A stretch of 64,000 nt of DNA from Leucobacter sp. Ag1. GTDB lineage: Bacteria; Actinomycetota; Actinomycetes; Actinomycetales; Microbacteriaceae. Positions 1-8,655 of the stretch are shown here, piece after piece. Each line of letters starts with the position of its first letter. Position 1 is the first letter of the stretch. The stretch is taken from positions 1 to 64,000 of the forward strand of contig NZ_LAYO01000101.1 of NCBI RefSeq assembly GCF_000980875.1, written 5' to 3'. Below the pieces are notes generated by a model. That model did not search any database and was not told the DNA's origin. It worked only from the letters and a program-made list of their open reading frames with translations. The position numbers and the translations under genes are program-made.

Positions 1-1902
1 CGCGGCCGCGCGGGCGGCGGCGTCGTTCGCGCCCGCCGGTGCGCCGGCCGCGTCGACCTGCGCCGTCAGCTGCGAGATGCGGTCCCGTGCGGCTGCCGGG
101 TCCGCGATCGTGAAACCGAAGTCCGCGGCCTGCGCGGGAGTCTCATCGCCGAGCACCCGGGAGGCGGTGCCGATCAGCTCCTGCGCCTTCGGGACCGCGG
201 CGTCGAGCGCGGCGCGGTCGAGCGCGCCGGCCACGAACCGGAAGGTGCGCGGGGCGCTCGCGTTGCGGTAGGAATCGTAGGCGACGAGCGTGGCCTCGTA
301 CTCGCGACCCGCGACGAGCGGGCTCGGCGTGACGGGCTGGTTCGTCTTGCCGCCGCCGCGCAGCGCGAGCGGGATGTCGAGTGCGGCCGGACGAGGCGTG
401 AACACGTAGTCGGCGGCGAGCCGGTCGTTCGCGCCGACGAGGTTCACCGTCGTCCCCGCCGCGACGTCCTTCAGCGCGAGGGAGTAGTCGTTCACGAACT
501 GGTCGTCGGCGGCCTGCGGCAGACGGAGCACGGGCCCGGTCGCGGTCTGGCGCACGGTCGGCTGCTCAGCGCCCCAGCTCGGGGCCGAGGCGTTGCGATT
601 CGCCTGGGTGTAGACGAACTTCGACTTGATCTCGGCCGGGGTCGCGCCGCGCCCGATGACCCAGGTCGGGCCGGCGAGCGTGCCGGTCGAACGGAACGGC
701 GGGTTCTGCTGGAAGCCCCACTTGCCCGCGTCGTCGTAGGTGCGTCCGGCGTCGGCGGCGTAATTGATGCGGTCGACCTCGACACGATCGCCGTAGACCT
801 CGACCAGCACGGACTGCGCGGTCGGGATCGTGTGCTCCTTCGCGAGGCCGGCCCCGAACGCCTGGTACATGCTGTCGATCTCCTCGTAGGACATCGATCC
901 CTCGTTGACCGAGGTGAAGGTGTCCTGGTGGATCGACCGCTCGTCGGTGATGTTCAGGTGCGAGTGGCCCGAGAAGAAGACCACCTGCGGGAAGTCGTCG
1001 AGGTTGGTCTTGAGCCCCGGGTTCGAGGTCTGCGCACCGTCCCACACGGTGTTCGGGATCGGGCGGTGCCCGAAGACGAAGATCGGCTGGCCCTGCGTCG
1101 CGGGATCCTTCGACAGGGTGCTCAGGCGGCCGTAGAGCCAGGTCGCCTGGGCGGAGGTCCACGACTCGGTGTTCACGACGAACGCGGGGAACCCGCCGAG
1201 CTTGGTCTCGTAGTAGCCCTTGCCGTCGAGCTGCGGGAACCAGTCCTTCGGGTACTGGGCCGCCATACGGTCTACGTAGTCGTCGTGGTTGCCGAAGGTG
1301 ACGAGCACGTCCGTGTCGGTCATGCCGGTGCGCGCGAGGTTCTGTTCGAGCATGGCGCGCGGGAACCGGTGGTCGGCCGCGGTGTCGTGGTTGTTGTCGT
1401 TGATCTGGTCGCCGTTCGACACGATCGCATCCGGGTGCGGGGCGATCCGCTTGAGGGTGTCGAAGTAGCCCTCCCACTTCTTCACGAGCGCGGGTGAGTC
1501 GGACGACAGGTGGATGTCGCTCATCACCGCGAACTGCGCCAGCGGCTGCTCCGCGGTCTTGATCAGGTAGCCGCGGATCGTCGGCGCGCTCGCCGTCGTC
1601 GGGGTGAAGGCGATCGCCGTGAGGTTCGCCGAGCGCTCGATGCGGATCGGACCGGAGTAGGCCGTGCTCGTCCGCGTCGGCATCGTGCCGTCCAGGGTGT
1701 ATCGGATCTCGGCACCGGGCGCGGCGGTGAGGGTCACGGACTGCGCCCCCGTGTACCGACCGGTCTCGAGGCTCGCGGCCGGTCCCGCCGCTGCGGTCTC
1801 GGGCGCGGCCCACGCGACCGCGCCGGTTCCGGCGGTCGCGGCCCCCGCGGCGAGCAGGATCGCTCCTCCGAGAGCCAGTGTCGTTCCCCATCTGCTGCGC
1901 AT
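1..1902 (-). CDS. Secreted metallophosphoesterase (3' end outside window)
   Basis: The frame is open from an ATG at 1902 to base 1 (634 codons), so the C-terminus lies beyond the left edge. An AGGAGG ribosome site precedes the start. A signal peptide covers about residues 1-32. A chitobiase/hexosaminidase-C-like beta domain with the phrase YTLDGTMPT follows at about 40-105. A calcineurin-like phosphoesterase domain then shows the metal-site motifs SDIH, NGDQ, FGNHDD and SGHSHL in the correct order. The remaining sequence is a long beta-rich C-terminal extension. The protein probably hydrolyses phosphoesters outside the cell or at the surface; the substrate cannot be read from sequence. A possible PHO-box-like sequence lies upstream. 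Confidence 0.88.
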   Translation of the reverse strand, partial: MRSRWGTTLALGGAILLAAGAATAGTGAVAWAAPETAAAGPAASLETGRYTGAQSVTLTAAPGAEIRYTLDGTMPTRTSTAYSGPIRIERSANLTAIAFTPTTASAPTIRGYLIKTAEQPLAQFAVMSDIHLSSDSPALVKKWEGYFDTLKRIAPHPDAIVSNGDQINDNNHDTAADHRFPRAMLEQNLARTGMTDTDVLVTFGNHDDYVDRMAAQYPKDWFPQLDGKGYYETKLGGFPAFVVNTESWTSAQATWLYGRLSTLSKDPATQGQPIFVFGHRPIPNTVWDGAQTSNPGLKTNLDDFPQVVFFSGHSHLNITDERSIHQDTFTSVNEGSMSYEEIDSMYQAFGAGLAKEHTIPTAQSVLVEVYGDRVEVDRINYAADAGRTYDDAGKWGFQQNPPFRSTGTLAGPTWVIGRGATPAEIKSKFVYTQANRNASAPSWGAEQPTVRQTATGPVLRLPQAADDQFVNDYSLALKDVAAGTTVNLVGANDRLAADYVFTPRPAALDIPLALRGGGKTNQPVTPSPLVAGREYEATLVAYDSYRNASAPRTFRFVAGALDRAALDAAVPKAQELIGTASRVLGDETPAQAADFGFTIADPAAARDRISQLTAQVDAAGAPAGANDAAARAAA

Positions 1903-2046
1903 CGCGCCTCCTCGCTTTCGGCGACGGCGCACCGTCGCGGGTGCGGCGGTGCGCCGCGCCAGGGACCAGGTTGCTGAGCGGAGGCCAACGAGTTGTATAT
2001 ACATCCTTCACGGGGCGCGAATTCTCGATGAACGTGCAGCAGGGAT

Positions 2047-2068
2047 GTTCACCGGCTGTTCCCGCGAA
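2047..2068. promoter_or_regulatory. Possible PhoP (PHO-box-like) direct repeat
   Basis: GTTCACC and GTTCCCG occur 11 bp apart in the 290-bp gap upstream of the phosphoesterase gene. They resemble the 11-bp direct-repeat units of actinobacterial PHO boxes. The orientation is opposite to the gene, and no second strong unit is obvious. It is suggestive only because the downstream product is a phosphoesterase. Confidence 0.25.
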
Positions 2069-2193
2069 GCGGGTGGCGAGGTCGGTGCCGCGCCCTCGGG
2101 CTCGTGCAGCCGTGCGCGCGGTGGCGGGACGTGGAGCGGTGCGAGGCTCGGGGGCGAGGTGGACGGAGAAGTCTGGGCGCGGGGGCTCGGACC

Positions 2194-3639
2194 TCAGCTG
2201 CGCCCGGGGGACGCGAAGGTCTGCTCCCGACCGAAGGCCGCCCGGGTCGCGAGCAGATCGGGCACGCGGATCGTGCTCGGCCCGGAGCCGTGCACCTCTC
2301 GGAACGCTCGTGAGAACGCGGGAAGGTGCGCGTACCCCAGCTCCCGCGAGAGCTCGCTCGGCGATGCGCCGCGCCCGAGGCCGTTGCGGGCCCGGGTCAT
2401 GCGCGACATGCGCCGCCAGGACGGCATCGGGGACCCGGCGCGTTCGCGCACGACGCTCGTCAGCTCGCGCTCGGTGCGCCCCAGCAGTTCGGCCGCGCTC
2501 GAGAGCTCGAGGTGCGGCTCGCGCGCGATCAGGCTGGCGAGGGCCGCCACCGCGGCGTCGCGATCGTCGGTCTCCGAACGCTGCGAGCCGCTCAGCACGG
2601 CATCGAATCCTCGCGATACGCCGATCCCCGGAGCTCCGATGGTCGTGTAGGCCGCGAGCATCGACTCGACCGGTTCGAGGGTCTCGAGGCCTCCGAGGCG
2701 GGCGGGGGCGAGCGGTGCTCCCACAGCTCCTGACTGCCCGGAGCGATAACCGATCGGCAGCAGCAGCGAGTCGGCCGGGATCCGAACCTCGTTGGGTACC
2801 CCGGCGGGGAGCACGACGGCCTCGCCCGGGTGGAGCGTCAGCGCCCGCCCGCCGACCGAGACCGTCGACGAACCGACGGCGGCCCAGACGGCGACGTGCG
2901 CGCCGTTGACGCGCGACCAGGTGCGCCGTGCGATCGCCCCTCCGCCGGCCGGCAGTCGGAGCTCGCCCGGGCCGGGATGGCCGGGGCCGCCGGACCGCCA
3001 ACGGCCCGGGGTCCGGCCGGTGACCTCGGCGAAGCTCCGGATGAACCCGGCGAGGCTGCGGTATCCGACTCGGTGCGCCACCCACTCGAGGTCGCGTCCG
3101 TCGGCCAGCAGCCGGGCGGCCTCGGCGATGCGCGCCCGGCGCAGCCACGCGGTGATGGTCAGACCGGTCTCGGCCGAAAAGCGCCGCTGCACAGTGCGGA
3201 GGCTCCAGCCTGCGACCGCCTCGGCCGGACGGAGCTGCGGATCGGAGAGGAGTCGGTCGACCAGTTCGCGCAGATCGGAAGAACGAGGGTCGGGAGGTGG
3301 AGCAACGGGTGCCGGTCCGTGCACGACGACCTCGGCGAGCGGATTCCGGTCCCCGTCGAGGTGGCCGAGGGCCAGCGAGAAGTCGCGCAGCAGCCCGTGC
3401 AGCTGCGTGTCCGCGAAGGGCGTGGTGATCGGGACCCCTGCGGTGCCCCGCACCCTCGGCACGGGGAGCAGGACCGCCCCCGGGTCCGGATGCACCTCGA
3501 GCCGGGTTCCCGCGGGGGTCCAGAGCGCCGTTCCCGCGTCGATGCCGAATGCGACCCCGTCGGCGACGAATCGCGCCGATCCCCGCAGCGCTGCATAGAG
3601 CGAGGGCTCGGTCAGGCGGGTTGATAGGGCTGGTAACAC
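2194..3639 (-). CDS. Tandem double AraC-family transcriptional regulator
   Basis: The 481-aa protein contains two AraC-like modules in series. The first has an N-terminal sensor-like part (about 1-110) and a two-HTH DNA-binding domain (about 120-215) with the family phrases WSLRTVQRRF and VGYRSLAGFIRSF. The second repeats this plan: a cupin-like stretch with LHPGEAVVLPAG (about 240-305) and a more divergent HTH region ending LGYAHLPAFSRAF (about 365-460). Ordinary AraC regulators have one module of about 250-320 aa. The GTG start at 3639 is the only usual start codon in the open frame before the promoter. It diverges from the siderophore uptake operon, so it probably controls iron acquisition. 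Confidence 0.82.
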   Translation of the reverse strand: MLPALSTRLTEPSLYAALRGSARFVADGVAFGIDAGTALWTPAGTRLEVHPDPGAVLLPVPRVRGTAGVPITTPFADTQLHGLLRDFSLALGHLDGDRNPLAEVVVHGPAPVAPPPDPRSSDLRELVDRLLSDPQLRPAEAVAGWSLRTVQRRFSAETGLTITAWLRRARIAEAARLLADGRDLEWVAHRVGYRSLAGFIRSFAEVTGRTPGRWRSGGPGHPGPGELRLPAGGGAIARRTWSRVNGAHVAVWAAVGSSTVSVGGRALTLHPGEAVVLPAGVPNEVRIPADSLLLPIGYRSGQSGAVGAPLAPARLGGLETLEPVESMLAAYTTIGAPGIGVSRGFDAVLSGSQRSETDDRDAAVAALASLIAREPHLELSSAAELLGRTERELTSVVRERAGSPMPSWRRMSRMTRARNGLGRGASPSELSRELGYAHLPAFSRAFREVHGSGPSTIRVPDLLATRAAFGREQTFASPGRS

Positions 3640-3667
3640 GGTGTCGCTCTCGATCAGCAGATGAAAG

Positions 3668-3686
3668 TAAGGGTTGGCTAACTTGA
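3668..3686. promoter_or_regulatory. Candidate DtxR/IdeR iron box
   Basis: TAAGGGTTGGCTAACTTGA matches the 19-bp IdeR/DtxR consensus at about 13 positions and keeps the central dyad GTT...CTAAC. It lies between the divergent AraC regulator and the siderophore-binding protein gene, 29 bp from the regulator start and 57 bp from the transporter start. One iron-loaded repressor could therefore act on both promoters. Confidence 0.55.
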
Positions 3687-3743
3687 GAATATCGCGCGGC
3701 GAACCGCTTGCGCGTCGAACCAGCCCCTCCCGGAGGTCCCCGC

Positions 3744-4745
3744 ATGGCCGGACGCCTGTCTGCCCTCATCGCCGCCGCTGCCTGCGCGCTCCTGCTCGCA
3801 GCCTGCGGCTCACCCGCTTCGGAAAGCTCGAAGCCCGAGTCCTCCGCGGCCGCCGCGGAGTCCGGGTCCTGGCCCCGATCCGAGAAGCACGAACTCGGCA
3901 CGACCGAGATCGCGAAGAAGCCGATGCGCATCGTCTCGACCTCGCCCTCGATCACCGGAAGCCTGCTCGCGATCGACGCCCCGGTGATCGCCTCGGCCGC
4001 CACGACCGTGTCGCCGCTCACCGACGACCGGGGGTTCTTCACCCAGTGGGCCGATGTCGCCGAGGAACGCGGGGTTGAGATCGCCTATAAGAACCTCAAG
4101 ATCGACATCGACCGCATCGACGCGCTCGAGCCGGATCTCATCATCGGCTCCGCGAACGGCGGCGACGCCACTGCGGACGCGTACGCACAGCTCTCCGAGA
4201 TCGCGCCGACCGTGATGCTCGACTACAGCAGCAGCACGTGGCAGGACCTCACGACCAGGTTGGCCGGGATGACGGGGCTCGAGCAGCACGCGAAGGATCG
4301 CATCGCCGAGTACGACACGTGGGTCGCCGGACAGGCGAAGAAGATCGCGCTGCCGAAACAGCCCACCACCGCGCTCGTCTACATGGGCGCCGACGGCTCC
4401 TGGGCGTTCACCCCGGAGAGCCCGCAGGGCCAGCTGCTCACTGCTCTCGGATTCACCTACCAGCCGGTCGCGAAGCAGTTCCGCAGCGACGGCCAGGGCG
4501 GCCGCGGCGTCGACGTGCTCACGAGCGAGAACTCCGCGGCGGGGCTCGCCGAGGCGCAGACTGTGCTGACCGTCGCGATGGGTGGCGGCGACCCGGTCGC
4601 CGATTTCACAGGGGACCCGCTGCTCGCGAACCAGCCGGCCGTCGCGGGGAAGCGCGTCTACTCGCTCGGAACCGAGGCCTTCCGGCTGGACTACTACAGC
4701 GCCAAGCGCACGGTCGCGCTGCTCGTCAAGACCTTCGCCGGCTGA
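3744..4745 (+). CDS. Ferric-siderophore ABC transporter substrate-binding lipoprotein
   Basis: The 333-aa precursor has a signal peptide ending in a lipobox (LLAAC, Cys at about residue 20) followed by a Ser/Glu-rich linker, so it should be lipid-anchored outside the membrane. The rest is a periplasmic_binding_2 (FepB/FhuD-like) fold with IVSTSPSITGSLLAIDAPV and a long linking helix. The start at 3744 is chosen because GGAGG lies 7 nt upstream and it places the signal peptide at the N-terminus; the frame extends upstream to 3708. It heads a five-gene uptake operon and would capture the ferric siderophore for the permease pair. Confidence 0.93.
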   Translation: MAGRLSALIAAAACALLLAACGSPASESSKPESSAAAAESGSWPRSEKHELGTTEIAKKPMRIVSTSPSITGSLLAIDAPVIASAATTVSPLTDDRGFFTQWADVAEERGVEIAYKNLKIDIDRIDALEPDLIIGSANGGDATADAYAQLSEIAPTVMLDYSSSTWQDLTTRLAGMTGLEQHAKDRIAEYDTWVAGQAKKIALPKQPTTALVYMGADGSWAFTPESPQGQLLTALGFTYQPVAKQFRSDGQGGRGVDVLTSENSAAGLAEAQTVLTVAMGGGDPVADFTGDPLLANQPAVAGKRVYSLGTEAFRLDYYSAKRTVALLVKTFAG

Positions 4746-4749
4746 GCCG

Positions 4750-5799
4750 ATGATCCCGCCCGTCCGTGAGAGCGGCGGGGCCCTCGGGCCCCGCCGCTCG
4801 GCGACCGGCCGCACGGCGGCCCTGATCCTCGGTGCGGCCGTGGTGCTCGTCGCGGCCGTGGTGCTCGGATTCGGGCTCGGCTCCCACCGGATCGATCCCG
4901 CGACCGTGGTCGCGGCGTTCGTCGCCTACGACCCGACGGACGATGCCCACCTCATCGTCGTGCAGTCCCGGCTTCCCCGGATCGTGCTCGGAATTGCGGT
5001 CGGCGCAGCGCTGGGCCTGGCCGGAGCACTCATGCAGTCGGTCACGCGCAACCCGCTCGCCGACCCCGGGATCCTCGGCGTCAACGCCGGTGCCTCGCTG
5101 CTGGTAGTGCTGGCCATCGCCTACCTGGGCATCGGAGACGTCGGCGGGTACATCTGGTTCGCGTTCGCGGGAGCGGCTGCCACCGCGGTGGTGGTGTACC
5201 TGCTCGGGACCGCACGCGGCGGATCGGCCACGCCGGTGCGCATCGCGCTCGCCGGAACCGCGGTCGCGATCGTGATCGGAGCGCTGACGCAGATGGTGCT
5301 CATCAGCAACGAGACCGTGTTCAACACGTTCCGATACTGGGCGATCGGCTCGCTGCAGGGGCGTGGCTTCGACGTGATCCTCATCGTGCTGCCGTTCATC
5401 TCGGTCGGCGTGCTCGCCGCGCTCGCGCTCGCTCCCGCGCTCGATGCGCTGGCGCTCGGGGACGAAGCGGCCGCGGGCCTGGGCGCGCGCGTCGCCGGAA
5501 CCCGGCTCGGGGCCGCGCTCGCCGTCGTGCTCCTCGCGGGCTCCGCGACCGCTGCGGCGGGCCCGATCGGCTTCATCGGGCTGGGCGCGGCGCACATCGC
5601 GCGGCGCTTCACCGGGAATGAGCATCGCCGTCTGCTTCCCGCTTCGCTCGTGCTCGGAGCCGCGCTGCTCGTCGTCTCCGACACAATCGGGCGGGCGATC
5701 GTCGCACCGGCAGAACTGCAGACGGGGATCGCCGCTGCACTGTTCGGTGCACCGTTCTTCATCGCGATCGTGCGCTCGCGCAGGGTGGCCGCGCTGTGA
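4750..5799 (+). CDS. FecCD-family siderophore ABC permease 1
   Basis: The 349-aa polytopic membrane protein has the typical FecCD arrangement of about nine to ten hydrophobic segments. Family hallmarks visible are RLPRIVLGIAVGAALGLAG, MQSVTRNPLADPGILGVNAGAS and the coupling region GPIGFIGLGAAHIAR. Its ATG at 4750 is 4 nt after the binding-protein stop. It should form one half of the permease heterodimer with the next gene. Confidence 0.95.
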   Translation: MIPPVRESGGALGPRRSATGRTAALILGAAVVLVAAVVLGFGLGSHRIDPATVVAAFVAYDPTDDAHLIVVQSRLPRIVLGIAVGAALGLAGALMQSVTRNPLADPGILGVNAGASLLVVLAIAYLGIGDVGGYIWFAFAGAAATAVVVYLLGTARGGSATPVRIALAGTAVAIVIGALTQMVLISNETVFNTFRYWAIGSLQGRGFDVILIVLPFISVGVLAALALAPALDALALGDEAAAGLGARVAGTRLGAALAVVLLAGSATAAAGPIGFIGLGAAHIARRFTGNEHRRLLPASLVLGAALLVVSDTIGRAIVAPAELQTGIAAALFGAPFFIAIVRSRRVAAL

Positions 5800-6827
5800 G
5801 CGCCGTGCTGCCCGGCCGCGTGCTCCGCATCGGATCGCTGTCGCTACGGATCCGTCCGCGCGCCGCGATCGTCGCGATCCTCGCGCTCGCGGTGCTGGCC
5901 GGGCTCCTCGGCGCTTCGCTGTCGGTCGGTTCGACCCGGATCGGGCTCGACGAGCTCGCCGCGGTCGCCTCCGGCGATGCTCGCCCGTCGCTCGTCCGCT
6001 CCGTGCTCGGTCGGCGCCTGCCCCGGGCGCTCACGGCGGCCCTGGTGGGTGCGCTGCTCGGCATGAGCGGGGCCGTGTTCCAGTCGCTGTCGCGCAATCC
6101 GCTCGGTTCGCCCGACATCATCGGGTTCACCTCGGGTGCCGCGACCGCCGCGGTCTTCCAGATCGTCGTGCTCGGCGGCGGGTTGATCGCGACCGCGGCA
6201 GCAGCGGTGCTCGGCGGGATCGTCACGGCGATCGTCGTGTACCTGCTCGCCCGTCGCGACGGAGTGACGGGAGGCCTCAGGCTCGTACTGGTCGGCATCG
6301 GCGTGGGAGCGGTCGTGAGTGCGCTCTCATCGCTGCTCATCGCCCGTGCCGATGTCGACGATGCGCTGCTGGCGCAGCTCTGGAGTTCGGGCTCCCTCGT
6401 CGGACGCGGGTGGACGCACGTCTGGGCCCTGCTGGCCGCCGCCGCGGTCACCGTGCCGCTCCTGGTGGCACTCTGCCGGAGTCTCGCGATCATGGAGATG
6501 GGCGATGACACTGCGAGCGGCGTGGGCGTGGCAGCCGAACGCACGCGCCTGGGCGCGATGCTCCTCGCGGTGGGCCTGGCGGCCGCCGCGACGGCCGCGG
6601 CCGGCCCGATCGCATTTATCGCGTTCGCTGCAGGGCAGATCGCGCGCAGGCTCGCACCGGTGCCCGGCGTCCTCATCGGTCTCTCCGCCCTGGTCGGTGC
6701 AGTGCTCCTCGTCGGGGCGGACCTGCTCGCCCAGAACCTCGACATCGGGCTGCGCACCCCGGTCGGCCTCGTCACGAGCGTGCTCGGCGGCGCGTATCTC
6801 CTCTGGCTCCTCGCCCGCCGCATCTGA
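5796..6827 (+). CDS. FecCD-family siderophore ABC permease 2
   Basis: A second FecCD permease of 343 aa begins with a GTG that overlaps the stop of the first (GTGA), indicating translational coupling. It carries the matching family motifs RRLPRALTAALVGALLGMSG, FQSLSRNPLGSPDIIGF and GPIAFIAFAAGQIAR. It resembles permease 1 along its length, as expected for paralogous subunits that pair in the membrane. Confidence 0.95.
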   Translation: MSAVLPGRVLRIGSLSLRIRPRAAIVAILALAVLAGLLGASLSVGSTRIGLDELAAVASGDARPSLVRSVLGRRLPRALTAALVGALLGMSGAVFQSLSRNPLGSPDIIGFTSGAATAAVFQIVVLGGGLIATAAAAVLGGIVTAIVVYLLARRDGVTGGLRLVLVGIGVGAVVSALSSLLIARADVDDALLAQLWSSGSLVGRGWTHVWALLAAAAVTVPLLVALCRSLAIMEMGDDTASGVGVAAERTRLGAMLLAVGLAAAATAAAGPIAFIAFAAGQIARRLAPVPGVLIGLSALVGAVLLVGADLLAQNLDIGLRTPVGLVTSVLGGAYLLWLLARRI

Positions 6828-6838
6828 ATGGATCCCCG

Positions 6839-7765
6839 ATGACGCTTCCTCGAACCGCCCGATCCGCGCCCGAACTGGCGACGGCGGACCTCACTCTTCG
6901 CTACGGCGACCACACCGTCGTCTCGCGTCTCGAACTCACCCTGCCGAGAGGCGGATTCACGGTGATCATCGGCCCGAACGGATGCGGCAAGTCGACGCTG
7001 CTGCGCTCTCTGGCGCGCGCTGTGCAACCGAGCGAGGGAAGCGTATCGCTCGATGGTCGCGACCTCGCCTCGTTCGGCCGTAAGGACCTCGCGAAGCGCA
7101 TCGGGATCCTCGCGCAGTCCCCGGTCGCACCGGCGGCGATCACCGTCGCCGATCTCGTGGCGCGGGGCCGGCATCCGCACCAGAGCCTGCTGCGGCAGTG
7201 GAGCCGAGCGGACGAATCCGCGGTCGTCTCCGCGCTCGCCGAGGTCGGCATGGAAGAGCTTTCCGATCGGCTCCTCGAGGAGCTCAGCGGCGGGCAGCGG
7301 CAGCGGGCCTGGATCGCGATGGCGCTCGCGCAGGAGACGCCGCTGCTGATGCTCGACGAACCGACGACCTACCTCGACATCGCTCATCAGATCGAGGTGC
7401 TCGATCTGCTCTCGCGTCTGCACTCCGATGGACGCACGCTCGTCGCCGTGCTGCACGACCTCAATCTCGCGGCGCGCTACGCGAGCCACATCGTCGCGAT
7501 GCGGGACGGCGTCATCGCCGCGCAGGGAAGCCCCGCTGAGGTGATCACCCCCGATCTGCTGCGGCGCGTATTCGACCTCGACGCGCTCGTGCTCGCCGAT
7601 CCCGAAACGGGGGCACCGCTCATCGTCCCGCGCGACCGTCGCGGCGGCTCCCGCTCTCCCGCCCCCGTTCCCGAACCGGACCCGGGACCCACGGTCCCGA
7701 TCGCACCGACCACCCCGATCGCCGCGGCCGGTTCCGCGGCAGAAACCAGGAGTATCCGCTCATGA
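6839..7765 (+). CDS. Siderophore ABC transporter ATP-binding protein
   Basis: This is a 308-aa FecE/FhuC-type ATPase. Walker A is GPNGCGKST, the signature is LSGGQRQR, Walker B is LLMLDEP followed by TTYLD, and the H-loop is LHDLN. The family body is about 260 residues; the last 45 residues are a Pro/Ala-rich tail (PVPEPDPGPTVP) not needed for catalysis. It energises the two FecCD permeases. The start lies 9 nt after the permease stop, and the end overlaps the reductase start. Confidence 0.95.
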   Translation: MTLPRTARSAPELATADLTLRYGDHTVVSRLELTLPRGGFTVIIGPNGCGKSTLLRSLARAVQPSEGSVSLDGRDLASFGRKDLAKRIGILAQSPVAPAAITVADLVARGRHPHQSLLRQWSRADESAVVSALAEVGMEELSDRLLEELSGGQRQRAWIAMALAQETPLLMLDEPTTYLDIAHQIEVLDLLSRLHSDGRTLVAVLHDLNLAARYASHIVAMRDGVIAAQGSPAEVITPDLLRRVFDLDALVLADPETGAPLIVPRDRRGGSRSPAPVPEPDPGPTVPIAPTTPIAAAGSAAETRSIRS

Positions 7766-8592
7766 CCGATTCCATCCCGATGCACCGCACCTCGGCGATC
7801 CGCTCCGCCGACCACAACAGGGGCCTGCAGCTCGCCACCGCGACGGCGCGGGCGATCTCCGAGATCACCCCGCAGCTCGTGCGCATCGTGCTGCACATCC
7901 CCGGCCTATCCGATGAGCCGCTCTGGCTGCGCCCGAATGTCGCGATCCGCTTCTACCTCGATGATCGCTTCGGCTCCACGTCACGTGTCTATACGGTGCG
8001 ATCCGGCGATCCCGAGACAGAGACGATCGAGGTCGACGTGGTGCGGCATGGTGCATCGAGCCCGATGATGCAGTGGCTCGACACCCTCGCCATCGGCGAT
8101 ACCGTCGAGTTCGGCGGGCCGCGACCGCACTTCCCGATCCCCGAGCGTGCGGGCCGAGAAGCGGTGCTGTTCGCCGATGCCACCGCGGTCCCCGCACTGT
8201 ACGCGATTCTGCAGCAGGCCGACGCCTCGCTGTCGGCCCGCGGTTGGATCGCGACCGACGACGACGTCGCGTTCGCCGAGCTGCCGGATCTGCCGGGCGT
8301 ATCGCTCGAGCAGGTGCGGCCGGGGGACGGCTTCGACGCGCAGCTCGGGGCGATCGAGGACCCGTCCGCGCTGGTCGTCTGGGGCGCCGGAGAGCGGGAT
8401 GAGATGAAGCGGATCCGGTCCTTCTTCCGCAACGAGCACGGGCTCGGGAAGGACGACGTGGCCGTGTTCGGCTACTGGAAGCGCGGTACGACGAACTCCG
8501 AGATCGACGCCCAGCGTCTCGTCGCCTACGAGCAGGTCCTGGCCGACGGAGGGACTGTGGGCGACCTCGACGATCTCGCGCTCGCGATCTGA
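7762..8592 (+). CDS. Siderophore-interacting protein (ferric-siderophore reductase)
   Basis: The 276-aa cytoplasmic flavoprotein belongs to the SIP/ViuB family. An FAD-binding beta-barrel contains SRVYTVR (residues about 75-81) and the GPRPHFPIP segment. The C-terminal NAD(P)H-binding part contains FADATAVPALYAIL and VWGAGERDEMKRIRSF, and the end has the usual GYWKRG. It would reduce Fe(III)-siderophore after import so that iron is released. It is the last gene of the uptake operon, with an ATGA overlap to the ATPase, and is followed by a strong terminator. Confidence 0.93.
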   Translation: MTDSIPMHRTSAIRSADHNRGLQLATATARAISEITPQLVRIVLHIPGLSDEPLWLRPNVAIRFYLDDRFGSTSRVYTVRSGDPETETIEVDVVRHGASSPMMQWLDTLAIGDTVEFGGPRPHFPIPERAGREAVLFADATAVPALYAILQQADASLSARGWIATDDDVAFAELPDLPGVSLEQVRPGDGFDAQLGAIEDPSALVVWGAGERDEMKRIRSFFRNEHGLGKDDVAVFGYWKRGTTNSEIDAQRLVAYEQVLADGGTVGDLDDLALAI

Positions 8593-8597
8593 GCGGC

Positions 8598-8647
8598 GCG
8601 AACCCGTCGGGCCCCGCGGCGAGTGCTTCGGGGCCCGACGGGTTCGC
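8598..8647. terminator. Bidirectional hairpin terminator
   Basis: A perfect 18-bp inverted repeat (8598-8615 with 8630-8647, 14-nt loop) lies between the convergent siderophore operon and the DUF2076 gene. It has no strong U-tract, which is common for GC-rich actinobacterial terminators. Confidence 0.75.
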
Positions 8648-8655
8648 GGAACGGA

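Noticed and set aside
566-4042. A 1158-aa minus-strand open frame across the phosphoesterase and AraC genes
   Set aside because: It is Arg/Pro/Gly-rich with no domain and overlaps three genes with clear motifs; it is a GC-driven shadow frame.
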